A DNA stretch of 9,008 bases from JANWYT01 sp034432435 (GCA_034432435.1 DAOUBS010000041.1:1-9008); one strand, 5' to 3'. Positions 1 through 6,198 are shown, numbered from the stretch's first letter. A program made the numbers and translations. The notes: generated by a model not told the origin, from the sequence alone.

Positions 1-686
1 ACTTCCTTGCTCAGATGCTCCAGCAGCATAACCAATTTGCCGCGCAGTTCGTCGATCTCAAGCAGCTTCTGAGCGCGCTCTAAGCTCAGCCGAACGAACG
101 TCGCCACCGAGTAGGCCATCTCAAGCGGGTCATCGTTCGACAACGCCGAGTTGACCAGCTCACCCGGCAGGTTGTTGGCGAGTTCGGCCATCTCGCGGAA
201 TTTATCGTGGACGCTGCGCACCAGCGCCTCGATCTCGATGTCATCCTGCACCACCTCTGGCAGTTCAACCACGCGCCCGCGCAGATATGGTTCATCGGAG
301 ACAAATTCTTCAATGCGGATGCGGCGCAGGCCTTGCACGAGCAGGCGAATTGTCCCATCTGCCGAGCGGAACAAGCGGTGAATCGAGGCCAGCGTGCCCA
401 CGCGGTAAACATCCTCCGGGCCGGGGCGCTCCAACTCTGGGTTGTGAGCGGTCACCAGCGCCACTAATCGATCCCCCGCAACCACGTCATCGACGAGCTT
501 GATGCTGCGCGCCTGACCAACCGTCAGAGGGATAGCCGTCTGTGGGAATACAACCAAGCCACGCAGCGGCAGCACGGGCAGGATGCGCGTACTGTTCTCC
601 TCAACAGGTTTTTCCCCCTGATCCACTGCGCCATTCGCATCAATCAATTGTGCGAGGAGCTTTTCAAGTTCTTCGTTTGTGCTCAT
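1..686 (-). CDS. lon: ATP-dependent Lon protease, N-terminal part (runs off the left edge)
   Basis: Lon is a cytoplasmic AAA+ serine protease that degrades misfolded and regulatory proteins. The reading frame is open from ATG 684-686 to the window edge and gives 228 complete codons. After a short acidic leader (MSTNEELEKLLAQL) comes the Lon substrate-binding (LAN) domain: ILPVLPLRGLVVFPQ at about residues 31-45, then PLTVGQARS, and a central LVQGLRRIRIEEF stretch. The visible part ends in the helical segment typical of the N-domain/AAA+ linker (SLERAQKLLEIDELRGK, then LLEHLSKEV). The AAA+ module and the Ser-Lys protease domain lie outside the window, so completeness cannot be judged. The start is supported by AAAGGAC (complement of 692-698) a few bases upstream. 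It is divergent from the small gene at 924. A LAN-domain-only protein is possible but unlikely, because the frame continues through the linker helices without a stop. Confidence 0.93.
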   Translation of the reverse strand, partial: MSTNEELEKLLAQLIDANGAVDQGEKPVEENSTRILPVLPLRGLVVFPQTAIPLTVGQARSIKLVDDVVAGDRLVALVTAHNPELERPGPEDVYRVGTLASIHRLFRSADGTIRLLVQGLRRIRIEEFVSDEPYLRGRVVELPEVVQDDIEIEALVRSVHDKFREMAELANNLPGELVNSALSNDDPLEMAYSVATFVRLSLERAQKLLEIDELRGKLVMLLEHLSKE

Positions 687-697
687 TTTTTGTCCTT

Positions 698-744
698 TGC
701 GCTTTATGGGCAGGGTTTATTGCAGGAAGCCCAGTGCGCTTTAT
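698..744. repeat. 10-bp direct repeat in the lon leader
   Basis: TGCGCTTTAT occurs at 698-707 and again at 735-744, 37 bases apart (on the lon strand, ATAAAGCGCA). The distal copy overlaps the putative -10 and the proximal copy abuts the lon ribosome binding site. This may be a duplicated regulatory motif or the trace of a local duplication. A second short repeat in the same intergenic region, TTGCAGGAA, occurs at 720-728 and 846-854. Confidence 0.4.
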
Positions 745-768
745 AAGATCTTAGGGTCTCTGGGTAAA
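741..768 (-). promoter_or_regulatory. Candidate lon promoter
   Basis: On the minus strand a -35-like TTTACC (complement of 763-768) is followed after 16 bases by a -10-like TTATAA (complement of 741-746), about 55 bases upstream of the lon start. The match to the sigma-70 consensus is moderate. The -10 overlaps a perfect 10-bp palindrome (744-753), which would suit regulation. No CIRCE or HspR-type (HAIR) heat-shock operator was seen. Confidence 0.35.
744..753. promoter_or_regulatory. Palindrome in the lon upstream region
   Basis: TAAGATCTTA is a perfect 10-bp palindrome that overlaps the putative lon -10 element. It could be a small operator. A 10-bp palindrome can also occur by chance in an AT-rich intergenic stretch, and no known regulator is recognised. 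Confidence 0.25.
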
Positions 769-892
769 AAGTTCGTAAGATATATTATGAGTAGCCTATG
801 AACAAATTAGGTGGCCCCGCGCTTGAACCGAATTCCTAAGCATCCTTGCAGGAAATAAGTGCATTGGTTCAATATTGTTGTGATAGAATAAC

Positions 893-898
893 TATAAT
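893..898 (+). promoter_or_regulatory. Candidate -10 element for the small gene at 924
   Basis: A consensus TATAAT lies 25 bases upstream of the ATG at 924. No good -35 hexamer is present at 16-18 bases: the corresponding sequences are CAATAT and similar. The leader would be short, about 20 bases. The heptamer ATTGTTG occurs at 874-880 and 897-903, flanking this site. Confidence 0.4.
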
Positions 899-923
899 TG
901 TTGATTACAAGAGCCAGGGTGCC

Positions 924-1133
924 ATGCAGTACAAAGTGAGCTACCTAATCGACGATGAAGAGTCACCAACCATTGTACGCACGCGCAGCACACGGCCACA
1001 CCCCAGTGAAGTCGTTCAGATCGACAGCAGTGTCTACGTTGTCGAAGAGGTGGTAGAGCTATCGACACAGCCAGCCGATCGCGTGTACCTGCTTGTGAAG
1101 GTAGCCCGTAAAACGCATAGCGCTTGTCATTAA
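924..1133 (+). CDS. Small hypothetical protein, 69 residues
   Basis: I do not recognise this family. The frame is open upstream to a TTG at 846, but the ATG at 924 is preferred. The upstream codons overlap a TATAAT box (893-898) and encode an unlikely Cys-containing sequence, whereas a modest AGGG (916-919) precedes the ATG. The protein begins MQYKVSYLIDDEE and alternates hydrophobic and charged residues (VVQIDSSVYVVEEVVEL, then RVYLLVKVARK), which suggests a small all-beta or alpha/beta soluble domain. There is no signal peptide or membrane segment. It is divergent from lon and convergent with rmlB, and its TAA (1131-1133) overlaps the rmlB stop. A standalone promoter-like element and a coherent amphipathic sequence support a real gene, but it has no recognisable homologue to confirm this. 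Confidence 0.6.
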   Translation: MQYKVSYLIDDEESPTIVRTRSTRPHPSEVVQIDSSVYVVEEVVELSTQPADRVYLLVKVARKTHSACH

Positions 1134-2155
1134 TCTCTAGCAGACGCTAACCGCGCTGCATACTGCTGCTTATAGTACTCTAGATACTCCCCAGTCTTGA
1201 TCTTACGCCACCACCAAGGGTTGTTCTGATACCATTCGACGGTCAACGGCAGGCCCGTCTCCAATGTGTGCTGACGCTCCCAACCCAGCGCGCGCGCCTT
1301 GGATGCGTCCATCGCGTAGCGCCGATCATGCCCCGGGCGGTCTGGCACATAGCGGATCAAGCCCTCTGGCTTGCCGAGCAGCGCCAGCAGTTGACGCACG
1401 ATGTCGATATTGTAGCGCAGCTCTTCCCCAGCCAAGTTGTATGCTTCCCCTGACGCACCGTGGTGCAGCACCACATCCACGCCGCGCGCGTGGTCGTCCA
1501 CGTACAGCCCATCGCGAATCTGCATACCGTCACCGTAGACCGGCAGCGGGCGATCTTCAAGCGCCTCAGTGATGAACAGCGGGATGAGCTTCTCAGGATA
1601 TTGATAGACCCCGTAGGTGTTGCTGCCCCGCGTCACGACGGTGTCCATCCCATAGGTCACATGGTAGCTGCGCACCATCAGCTCACCGCTGGCCTTTGCC
1701 GCAGCATACGGTGAGTTGGGCAGGAACGGGTCAGATTCAAGGCTGTAGCCCTGCTGCACGTCGCCGTAGACCTCATCAGTCGAGACGTGCAAAAAGCGGC
1801 CAATTCCCGACAAGCGTGCCTGTTCCAGCAGCACATATACCCCGAAAACGTTGGTGCGCAGGAAGGCGTCCGGGTCGAGGATACTGCGGTCGACGTGCGT
1901 CTCGGCGGCGAAGTTCACAATAGTGTCGATCTCGTAGGTTTGAATCGTCGCCCCCACCGCCTCGCGGTCGGCGATGTCCCCCTGCACGAACTGATGGTTC
2001 CGGGCATCCTTGACTGTCAAGATGTTTTCTAGATTGCCCGCGTAGGTCAGCTTATCAAAGGTGATGATGTTGTAATGCGGGTGGGTTTTTACCATGTGGC
2101 GCACAAACGCGCTGCCGATGAACCCCGCGCCGCCGGTCACCATGATGTTACGCAT
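1130..2155 (-). CDS. rfbB: dTDP-glucose 4,6-dehydratase (RmlB/RfbB)
   Basis: This enzyme converts dTDP-glucose to dTDP-4-keto-6-deoxyglucose using bound NAD+, the second step of dTDP-deoxysugar synthesis. At 341 residues it has normal family length. The Rossmann dinucleotide motif TGGAGFIG is at 7-14, and NFAAETHVDRSI is at 81-92. The catalytic triplet is T126-D127-E128 in STDEVYG, and the SDR pair is Y150 and K154. Sugar-nucleotide contacts are likely in YPEKLIPLFI and RPGHDRRYAMD. RGSNTYG stands where RCSNNYG is common, a minor variation near the active site. ATG 2153-2155 is chosen because GAGG lies nine bases upstream; the frame extends 12 codons further, but that stretch lies within the HAD gene and would displace the Rossmann strand from the N-terminus. 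The start overlaps the end of the HAD gene by 8 bp, suggesting translational coupling. It is the last gene of the leftward operon. Confidence 0.96.
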   Translation of the reverse strand: MRNIMVTGGAGFIGSAFVRHMVKTHPHYNIITFDKLTYAGNLENILTVKDARNHQFVQGDIADREAVGATIQTYEIDTIVNFAAETHVDRSILDPDAFLRTNVFGVYVLLEQARLSGIGRFLHVSTDEVYGDVQQGYSLESDPFLPNSPYAAAKASGELMVRSYHVTYGMDTVVTRGSNTYGVYQYPEKLIPLFITEALEDRPLPVYGDGMQIRDGLYVDDHARGVDVVLHHGASGEAYNLAGEELRYNIDIVRQLLALLGKPEGLIRYVPDRPGHDRRYAMDASKARALGWERQHTLETGLPLTVEWYQNNPWWWRKIKTGEYLEYYKQQYAARLASARD

Positions 2156-3014
2156 TTTCTTGATCCTCTTCTGCATTGTCATCCGCTGCAACCGGCGCAG
2201 GCTTCGGCAGGATGAACTTTTCGAGCGCTTCGGCCACGCCGTCCTCGTCGTTGCTCGTCGTCACATAGCGCGCCACCGCTTTGAGGCTCTCAGCCGCGTT
2301 GCCCATGGCAACCCCCATCCCTACCAACTCGAGCATTTCGCGGTCGTTTTCGGCGTCGCCGATGGCCATCACGTGGCTCAAGTCAATCCCAAGCTCGCGC
2401 GCCACTGAAGCCACCGCCCGCCCCTTGCTTACGTCGCGCGGCAGGATTTCAAACTGGTTTTGCACGGCAGACATCGTCAGCGTCACGCTTGTGCCGAGCA
2501 TCTGCTGCGCTTGCCACAACAACGCTTTCGTTTGGCTTGGCCCATCAGCGGCGATGATCAGCTTGTTGATCGGGTAGGTGTTCATCGCGTTGATGAGCGA
2601 CCCGACCACGGTCGGCTCTGGCTCATGATAGCGTGTGAGGTCAGCGCGGGGATCTGGCCGGCGCAGCAGCACTGACTCACCACTGTAGGCCGACACACAC
2701 GCCCCGCGTGACTCGGCAAACGGGATGATCCGGCGCATGACGTCCGGCGGCAGCGTCACTTGATGGCGGATCATGCCATCCGGGTTGTAAATGAGCGTGC
2801 CTTGTACAAAGACCGAAGGCGTCGTCAGCTTCAGTTCGCTCACCAACTGGCGCGCTGAGTAATAGGTTTTGCCAGTCGCCAGCAGCACGCGCACCCCTAG
2901 CGCCTGCGCCGCGTTGATAGCTCTACGAGCGCGGTCGGTGATCTGGTGCTGGCTGTTGAGCAGCGTGCCGTCAAGGTCGAGCGCGATGAGCTTGATGTGG
3001 CTGATGTTCTGCAT
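2148..3014 (-). CDS. Cof-type HAD-IIB family phosphatase
   Basis: This is a cytoplasmic phosphohydrolase of the haloacid dehalogenase superfamily, Cof/YidA type, 288 residues. Such enzymes use an Asp nucleophile and Mg2+ to dephosphorylate sugar phosphates, FMN, PLP or similar. All four motifs are visible: DLDGTLL at 13-19 (nucleophile D13, acid/base D15), T47 in ATGKTYY, K197 in SKGRA, and GDAENDREM at 219-227. Residues about 80-190 form the C2 cap that sets substrate choice. The last 18 residues are acidic and Ala/Pro-rich, run past the normal domain end, and their codons overlap the start of rmlB. AGGA lies about 10 bases upstream of the ATG. The gene sits 20 bases after rmlA and overlaps rmlB, so co-transcription is almost certain. 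The context suggests a sugar-phosphate substrate, but sequence alone does not fix it. Confidence 0.9.
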   Translation of the reverse strand: MQNISHIKLIALDLDGTLLNSQHQITDRARRAINAAQALGVRVLLATGKTYYSARQLVSELKLTTPSVFVQGTLIYNPDGMIRHQVTLPPDVMRRIIPFAESRGACVSAYSGESVLLRRPDPRADLTRYHEPEPTVVGSLINAMNTYPINKLIIAADGPSQTKALLWQAQQMLGTSVTLTMSAVQNQFEILPRDVSKGRAVASVARELGIDLSHVMAIGDAENDREMLELVGMGVAMGNAAESLKAVARYVTTSNDEDGVAEALEKFILPKPAPVAADDNAEEDQENA

Positions 3015-3034
3015 GGTGGGCTTATCCTATGAGG

Positions 3035-4102
3035 TCAGATGCTGAGAGTGCTGTTGTCCGCAAGGTTGAGCTTCAGGCCGGTCGGGCGTTGGTCGTTGTG
3101 CTTGATCGTCACTTTGCGCCCGATCAAGCTATCACGGATCATCGCTTGGATGTCGATCAGGCTGCTGTGCTCCAGCACGATGCTCCGCACGATCTCACAG
3201 TTGCGGATCGTCGTGTGGTGGTAGATGCTGGTGAACGGCCCGATGTAGCTGTTTTCGACCACGCAGTCCTCGCCGACGATCGCTGGGCCGTGCACCGTGC
3301 TGTTGACGATGCGGGCGCGCGCTTGCACGGTTACGCGGGCATCAATCTCTGAGTTTTCGATCACCGCGTCAGCTGCAATCGATGGCGTCAGCTCATCCAG
3401 CACGTAACTGTTAGCGTCCAGCATGTCAATCGGCTTGCCGGTGTCGATCCACCACCCTTCATGGATGTGAGGATACACGCGGTAGCCGTGGTCGATGAGC
3501 CACTGAATCGCGTCGGTGATTTCCAGCTCGCCGCGCGCGGAGGGTTTGATAGCGTTGACGGCTTTGAAGATGTTCGCGTCGAACATGTAAATGCCCACAA
3601 GGGCGTAATTGCTGGGCGGGTTGGCTGGCTTCTCGATCAAGCGCGCGATGCTGCCATCAGAGCGCAGCTCTGCCACGCCATAGGCTCGCGGGTCTGCGAC
3701 TTGTTTCAAGACGATCTGGCTGTTCCAGTCGTTTTTATCAAAATCGCGGATGAGCGGGCTGATGCCGCCGTGAATGACGTTATCGCCGAGGAACATCACG
3801 AACGACTCGTTACCGAGAAACTCCTGCGAGATTTTGACTGCGTGCGCCAGACCGTCCGGACTGGCCTGTGGGATGTACGTCACGCTGACCCCCCACGCGC
3901 TGCCGTCGCCCACCGTCTCTTTGATCTCAGGCGCGGTGTGCCCCACGACGATCCCAATTTCCGTTACACCAGCGTCGCGGATGCTCTCCAGCACACGGAT
4001 CAACACTGGCTTGTTGGCCACCGGGACAAGCTGTTTGGCGCGGGTGTACGTCAGCGGGTAAAGACGCGTGCCCTTGCCGCCGCTCAGAATCAACCCCTTC
4101 AT
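3035..4102 (-). CDS. rfbA: Glucose-1-phosphate thymidylyltransferase, long form with beta-helix domain
   Basis: This enzyme forms dTDP-glucose from dTTP and glucose-1-phosphate, the first step of the dTDP-deoxysugar pathway. It has 355 residues. The nucleotidyltransferase domain (about 1-235) shows GGKGTRLYPLT at 8-18, KQLVPVANKPV at 23-33, LGDN at 105-108 (metal-binding Asp), EKP at 157-159 and WWIDTG at 217-222. Residues about 240-345 carry repeated hydrophobic hexapeptide-like turns (SIAADAVIENSEID, VVENSYIGPF), a left-handed beta-helix. This is the long StrD-like class rather than the roughly 290-residue RmlA. Some long-form relatives act on other sugar phosphates or carry acyltransferase activity, so the exact sugar is inferred mainly from the adjacent rmlB. 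GGAGG (complement of 4114-4118) lies 11 bases upstream of the ATG. It is the first gene of the leftward operon. Confidence 0.93.
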   Translation of the reverse strand: MKGLILSGGKGTRLYPLTYTRAKQLVPVANKPVLIRVLESIRDAGVTEIGIVVGHTAPEIKETVGDGSAWGVSVTYIPQASPDGLAHAVKISQEFLGNESFVMFLGDNVIHGGISPLIRDFDKNDWNSQIVLKQVADPRAYGVAELRSDGSIARLIEKPANPPSNYALVGIYMFDANIFKAVNAIKPSARGELEITDAIQWLIDHGYRVYPHIHEGWWIDTGKPIDMLDANSYVLDELTPSIAADAVIENSEIDARVTVQARARIVNSTVHGPAIVGEDCVVENSYIGPFTSIYHHTTIRNCEIVRSIVLEHSSLIDIQAMIRDSLIGRKVTIKHNDQRPTGLKLNLADNSTLSI

Positions 4103-4134
4103 AATCGATACGGCCTCCGTGCGGTCGGTCGAAG

Positions 4135-4149
4135 TTATCTCACAGATAA
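4135..4149. promoter_or_regulatory. Possible operator upstream of rmlA
   Basis: TTATCT-CAC-AGATAA is a perfect inverted repeat with 6-bp arms around a 3-base centre. It lies immediately downstream of the candidate -10, so it would cover the transcription start and could bind a dimeric repressor. Its AT-rich stem without a T-tract does not look like a terminator. The regulator is unknown. Confidence 0.35.
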
Positions 4150-4153
4150 TTGA

Positions 4154-4181
4154 TTGTTACGGAAAGGTGGCCGTTGCGCAA
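4154..4181 (-). promoter_or_regulatory. Candidate promoter of the rmlA-HAD-rmlB operon
   Basis: On the minus strand TTGCGC (complement of 4176-4181) is followed after 16 bases by TAACAA (complement of 4154-4159), about 50 bases upstream of the rmlA start. The -35 is fair and the -10 is weak. It lies downstream of the tRNA-Pro terminator, which is where an independent operon promoter is expected. The -35 is part of a TTGCGCAA palindrome at 4174-4181. Confidence 0.35.
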
Positions 4182-4217
4182 TAGAGCGTTTGCGATTGCA
4201 CGCGCCCTACCCTTGCC

Positions 4218-4234
4218 GCTGTGCACGGCACAGC
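4218..4234. other. GC-rich hairpin between tRNA-Pro and the rmlA promoter
   Basis: GCTGTGC-ACG-GCACAGC forms a perfect 7-bp stem with a 3-base loop. No T-run follows on either strand, so it is not a canonical intrinsic terminator. It lies between the tRNA terminator and the rmlA promoter and could be an operator, a processing signal or an accessory stop for read-through. Confidence 0.4.
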
Positions 4235-4251
4235 CTATCATGAGCGGGAAA

Positions 4252-4275
4252 TAAAAAACCGCCTCACAAGGCGGT
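4252..4275 (-). terminator. Intrinsic terminator of tRNA-Pro
   Basis: On the minus strand ACCGCCT-TGTG-AGGCGGT forms a perfect 7-bp stem (4258-4275) followed by TTTTTTAT. It starts nine bases after the tRNA 3' end, so it ends the tRNA transcript and insulates it from the rmlA operon. Confidence 0.9.
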
Positions 4276-4283
4276 AAAGTGTG

Positions 4284-4357
<74 letters not shown>

Positions 4358-4367
4358 AACATCTCCG

Positions 4368-4396
4368 AGTGTAGCGGAAAGCCCCTACCTGCACAA
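4368..4396 (-). promoter_or_regulatory. Promoter of tRNA-Pro
   Basis: On the minus strand TTGTGC (complement of 4391-4396) and TACACT (complement of 4368-4373) are separated by exactly 17 bases. The -10 ends 10 bases before the mature tRNA 5' end, giving a very short 5' leader. This fits a sigma-70-type promoter well and occupies nearly the whole gap to the divergent gene at 4405. Confidence 0.65.
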
Positions 4397-4404
4397 GAGT
4401 AAAC

Positions 4405-5016
4405 ATGACAGAGCAATCACCTACTACGCTAACAGATCGCTTGCGACAGCAAGCCTACAGCTTCATCAACCCGATCGGTCAAACGCTGCATCGCATCGGG
4501 GTTCATCCCGACACAATCACAATTGTTGGGTTGGTTTTGGTCATGGCGGCTTGTGTGCCCATCGCGCTAGGCGAAACGCAGTGGGGGGCGCTGCTGCTCA
4601 TCTTGGCGCTGCCATGCGACGTGCTGGACGGCGCAGTGGCGCGCGCCATGCAGCGCAAGGGGCGCTTCGGGGCTGTGCTAGATTCCTCACTCGACCGCTA
4701 TGCTGACGGTTTCATTTTTGCCGCTTTGAGTTATCATTTTGCCGTCCAAGGTCGCTTGGAATGGCTCGTCATTACCCAACTCGCCCTGCTTGGAACGTTC
4801 CTCGTGAGCTACCTGCGGGCGCGGGCTGAAGGGGTGGGGGTCGAGGCTAAGTTGGGCATTTTGTCGCGTTTCGAGCGTTCAGCGATTATCATTCCAATGT
4901 TGTTGTTTCCGGCGCTGCTGGAGGTGGGGATAGTCGTGCTGGCTGTAGGAACTAACCTCACAGCCGTCCAGCGGCTGTGGTTTGTCTATCAAACTTTGAA
5001 AAATAGGGGCAGCTAA
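4405..5016 (+). CDS. CDP-alcohol phosphatidyltransferase (PgsA-like)
   Basis: This integral-membrane enzyme swaps CMP of a CDP-diacylglycerol for an alcohol phosphate to make a phospholipid or its phosphate. It has 203 residues. The family signature D-x2-D-G-x2-A-R-x8-G-x3-D-x3-D is intact (D72, D75, G76, A79, R80, G89, D93, D97) and provides the two-metal site. Hydrophobic segments flank it at about 38-70, 101-114, 120-136 and 160-183. SYLRARAEGVGV (135-146) followed by GILSRFER resembles the pattern of actinobacterial phosphatidylinositol-phosphate synthases, so the acceptor could be inositol phosphate rather than glycerol-3-phosphate. The Shine-Dalgarno sequence is weak (AAGAG). One base separates its stop from lgt, whose enzyme consumes phosphatidylglycerol; this context favours a phosphatidylglycerol route but does not prove it. 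No gene symbol is given because the acceptor is unresolved. Confidence 0.92.
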   Translation: MTEQSPTTLTDRLRQQAYSFINPIGQTLHRIGVHPDTITIVGLVLVMAACVPIALGETQWGALLLILALPCDVLDGAVARAMQRKGRFGAVLDSSLDRYADGFIFAALSYHFAVQGRLEWLVITQLALLGTFLVSYLRARAEGVGVEAKLGILSRFERSAIIIPMLLFPALLEVGIVVLAVGTNLTAVQRLWFVYQTLKNRGS

Positions 5017-5017
5017 G

Positions 5018-6091
5018 ATGTTTCAGCAGGAATTCTTGCTCATCCGCAACACGCCATTCGGCGATCTACAAATTCGCTACTACGGCATCATCATCGTGGT
5101 GGCGATGTTGGTGGCGGCCTACGTGGCGGCGCGGCTGGCGAAGCGGCGCGGCTATGACGCTGACCATATCTGGGGCGGCTTGACGTGGGCGATCTTCCCC
5201 GGCATCATCGGCGCGCGCTTATGGCACGTGTTCTTCCCTTCCGTGTCTGCTGTGGAACGCGGCTTCGACACAACCTACATGCTGACAAATTTCTTCGACA
5301 CAACGAACGGGGCCATCGCCATCTGGAACGGCGGCTTGGGCATCTTCGGCGCGGTGTTGGGCGGCCTACTGGGGGTGTGGCTGTACTGCAGCCCGCTGCA
5401 CAACCGTGTGGCCTTCGCTAGCTTCGTCGTCTTCTACCCCTTCATCTTGGTGATCGACTTCCTCAGCTTCTTGATCGATTGGCCGCTGCGCAAGATCACC
5501 GGGCGCGAGCTGCCCACCTTCAAGCTGCCACAGTTCACCACCACCTTTCCCGACAGCGGCATCCCCATGCTGCCGTGGTTGGACATCGCGGCGGTCGTGC
5601 TGCCGCTGGGGCAGGCCATTGGCCGCTGGGGCAACTTCGTCAACCAAGAGCTGTACGGCGCGCCGACTACCTTGCCGTGGGGCATCTTGATCGACGTCAA
5701 AAACCGCGTCGCTCCCTACAACCTCATCGCTGACTATCCGCTCGACACGCGCTTCCATCCGCTCTTTCTGTACGAAAGCCTCTGGAGCCTTGGCGCGTTT
5801 TTCGTCCTGCTCTACCTATACAATCAGCAGCGCAACCGCTTCAAGCCCGGCGACTTCTTCTTGATCTACCTGATTCAGTACAGCGCTGTCCGTTTCTTTT
5901 TGGAGTTCCTGCGCGTGGAAGTGGCTACGATCGGAGCCACAGGCATCAACAGCTCACAGGCCACCAGCGTGCTCCTGTTCGTCGTCGCGCTAGCGTTGTT
6001 CCTTATCCGTCGGCGCAGCGCCCCCCAGCAGACCTACGACGAGGCAACGCCCATGCCCAGCACCAACGCAGCGGCTGCTGCCCGCACCTAA
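5018..6091 (+). CDS. lgt: Phosphatidylglycerol--prolipoprotein diacylglyceryl transferase (Lgt) with internal insertion
   Basis: Lgt moves the diacylglyceryl group of phosphatidylglycerol onto the lipobox cysteine of prolipoproteins in the cytoplasmic membrane, the first step of lipoprotein maturation. It has 357 residues, longer than the usual 260-300. YYGII is at 21-25, GARLWH at 65-70, WNGGLGIFGAVLGG at 103-116, the signature GRWGNFVNQELYG at 202-214, and HPLFLYES with H247 at 247-254. A last helix at 315-330 is followed by a polar Ala-rich tail. Between the GGL motif and the signature there are about 97 residues, against roughly 44 in E. coli Lgt as I recall it. The excess (about 128-187) holds a hydrophobic stretch and a polar loop. 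A charged residue is seen where His follows GGLSF in E. coli; here it is Phe, as the position is variable outside proteobacteria. The ATG is one base after the upstream stop, with GGGG at 5006-5009 as the Shine-Dalgarno. Confidence 0.95.
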   Translation: MFQQEFLLIRNTPFGDLQIRYYGIIIVVAMLVAAYVAARLAKRRGYDADHIWGGLTWAIFPGIIGARLWHVFFPSVSAVERGFDTTYMLTNFFDTTNGAIAIWNGGLGIFGAVLGGLLGVWLYCSPLHNRVAFASFVVFYPFILVIDFLSFLIDWPLRKITGRELPTFKLPQFTTTFPDSGIPMLPWLDIAAVVLPLGQAIGRWGNFVNQELYGAPTTLPWGILIDVKNRVAPYNLIADYPLDTRFHPLFLYESLWSLGAFFVLLYLYNQQRNRFKPGDFFLIYLIQYSAVRFFLEFLRVEVATIGATGINSSQATSVLLFVVALALFLIRRRSAPQQTYDEATPMPSTNAAAAART

Positions 6092-6101
6092 CCACAACCT
6101 G

Positions 6102-6130
6102 ACACCCGCCTCACGCGGGTGTTTTTTATT
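6102..6130 (+). terminator. Intrinsic terminator after lgt
   Basis: ACACCCGC-CTCAC-GCGGGTGT forms an 8-bp stem (6102-6122) followed by a run of Ts (6122-6127) and ATTTC. It lies 10 bases after the lgt stop and ends the phosphatidyltransferase-lgt transcript. Confidence 0.93.
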
Positions 6131-6143
6131 TCAGGCCTTTGTC

Positions 6144-6192
6144 ATATTCGCTTAATGTGCAGTTCTTATACTAGTGGCGTTTGCTGATAAGG
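6144..6192 (+). promoter_or_regulatory. Candidate promoter and RBS of the ABC transporter operon
   Basis: A -10-like TATACT (6167-6172) lies after the lgt terminator. The -35 is weak: the 17-base position (6144-6149) reads ATATTC. AAGG at 6189-6192 precedes the ATG at 6199 by six bases and decides that start over the in-frame TTG at 6181, which has no ribosome binding site. The terminator just upstream means that a promoter is needed here. Confidence 0.4.
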
Positions 6193-6198
6193 TCACCT

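Noticed and set aside
846..923. TTG start extending the small gene upstream by 26 codons
   Set aside because: The extension runs through a TATAAT box and has no ribosome binding site; ATG 924 is a better start.
3461..4153. Long plus-strand ORF of 230 codons opposite rmlA
   Set aside because: It is a shadow of rmlA on the complementary strand in GC-rich DNA; rmlA has full-length motif support and the shadow has none.
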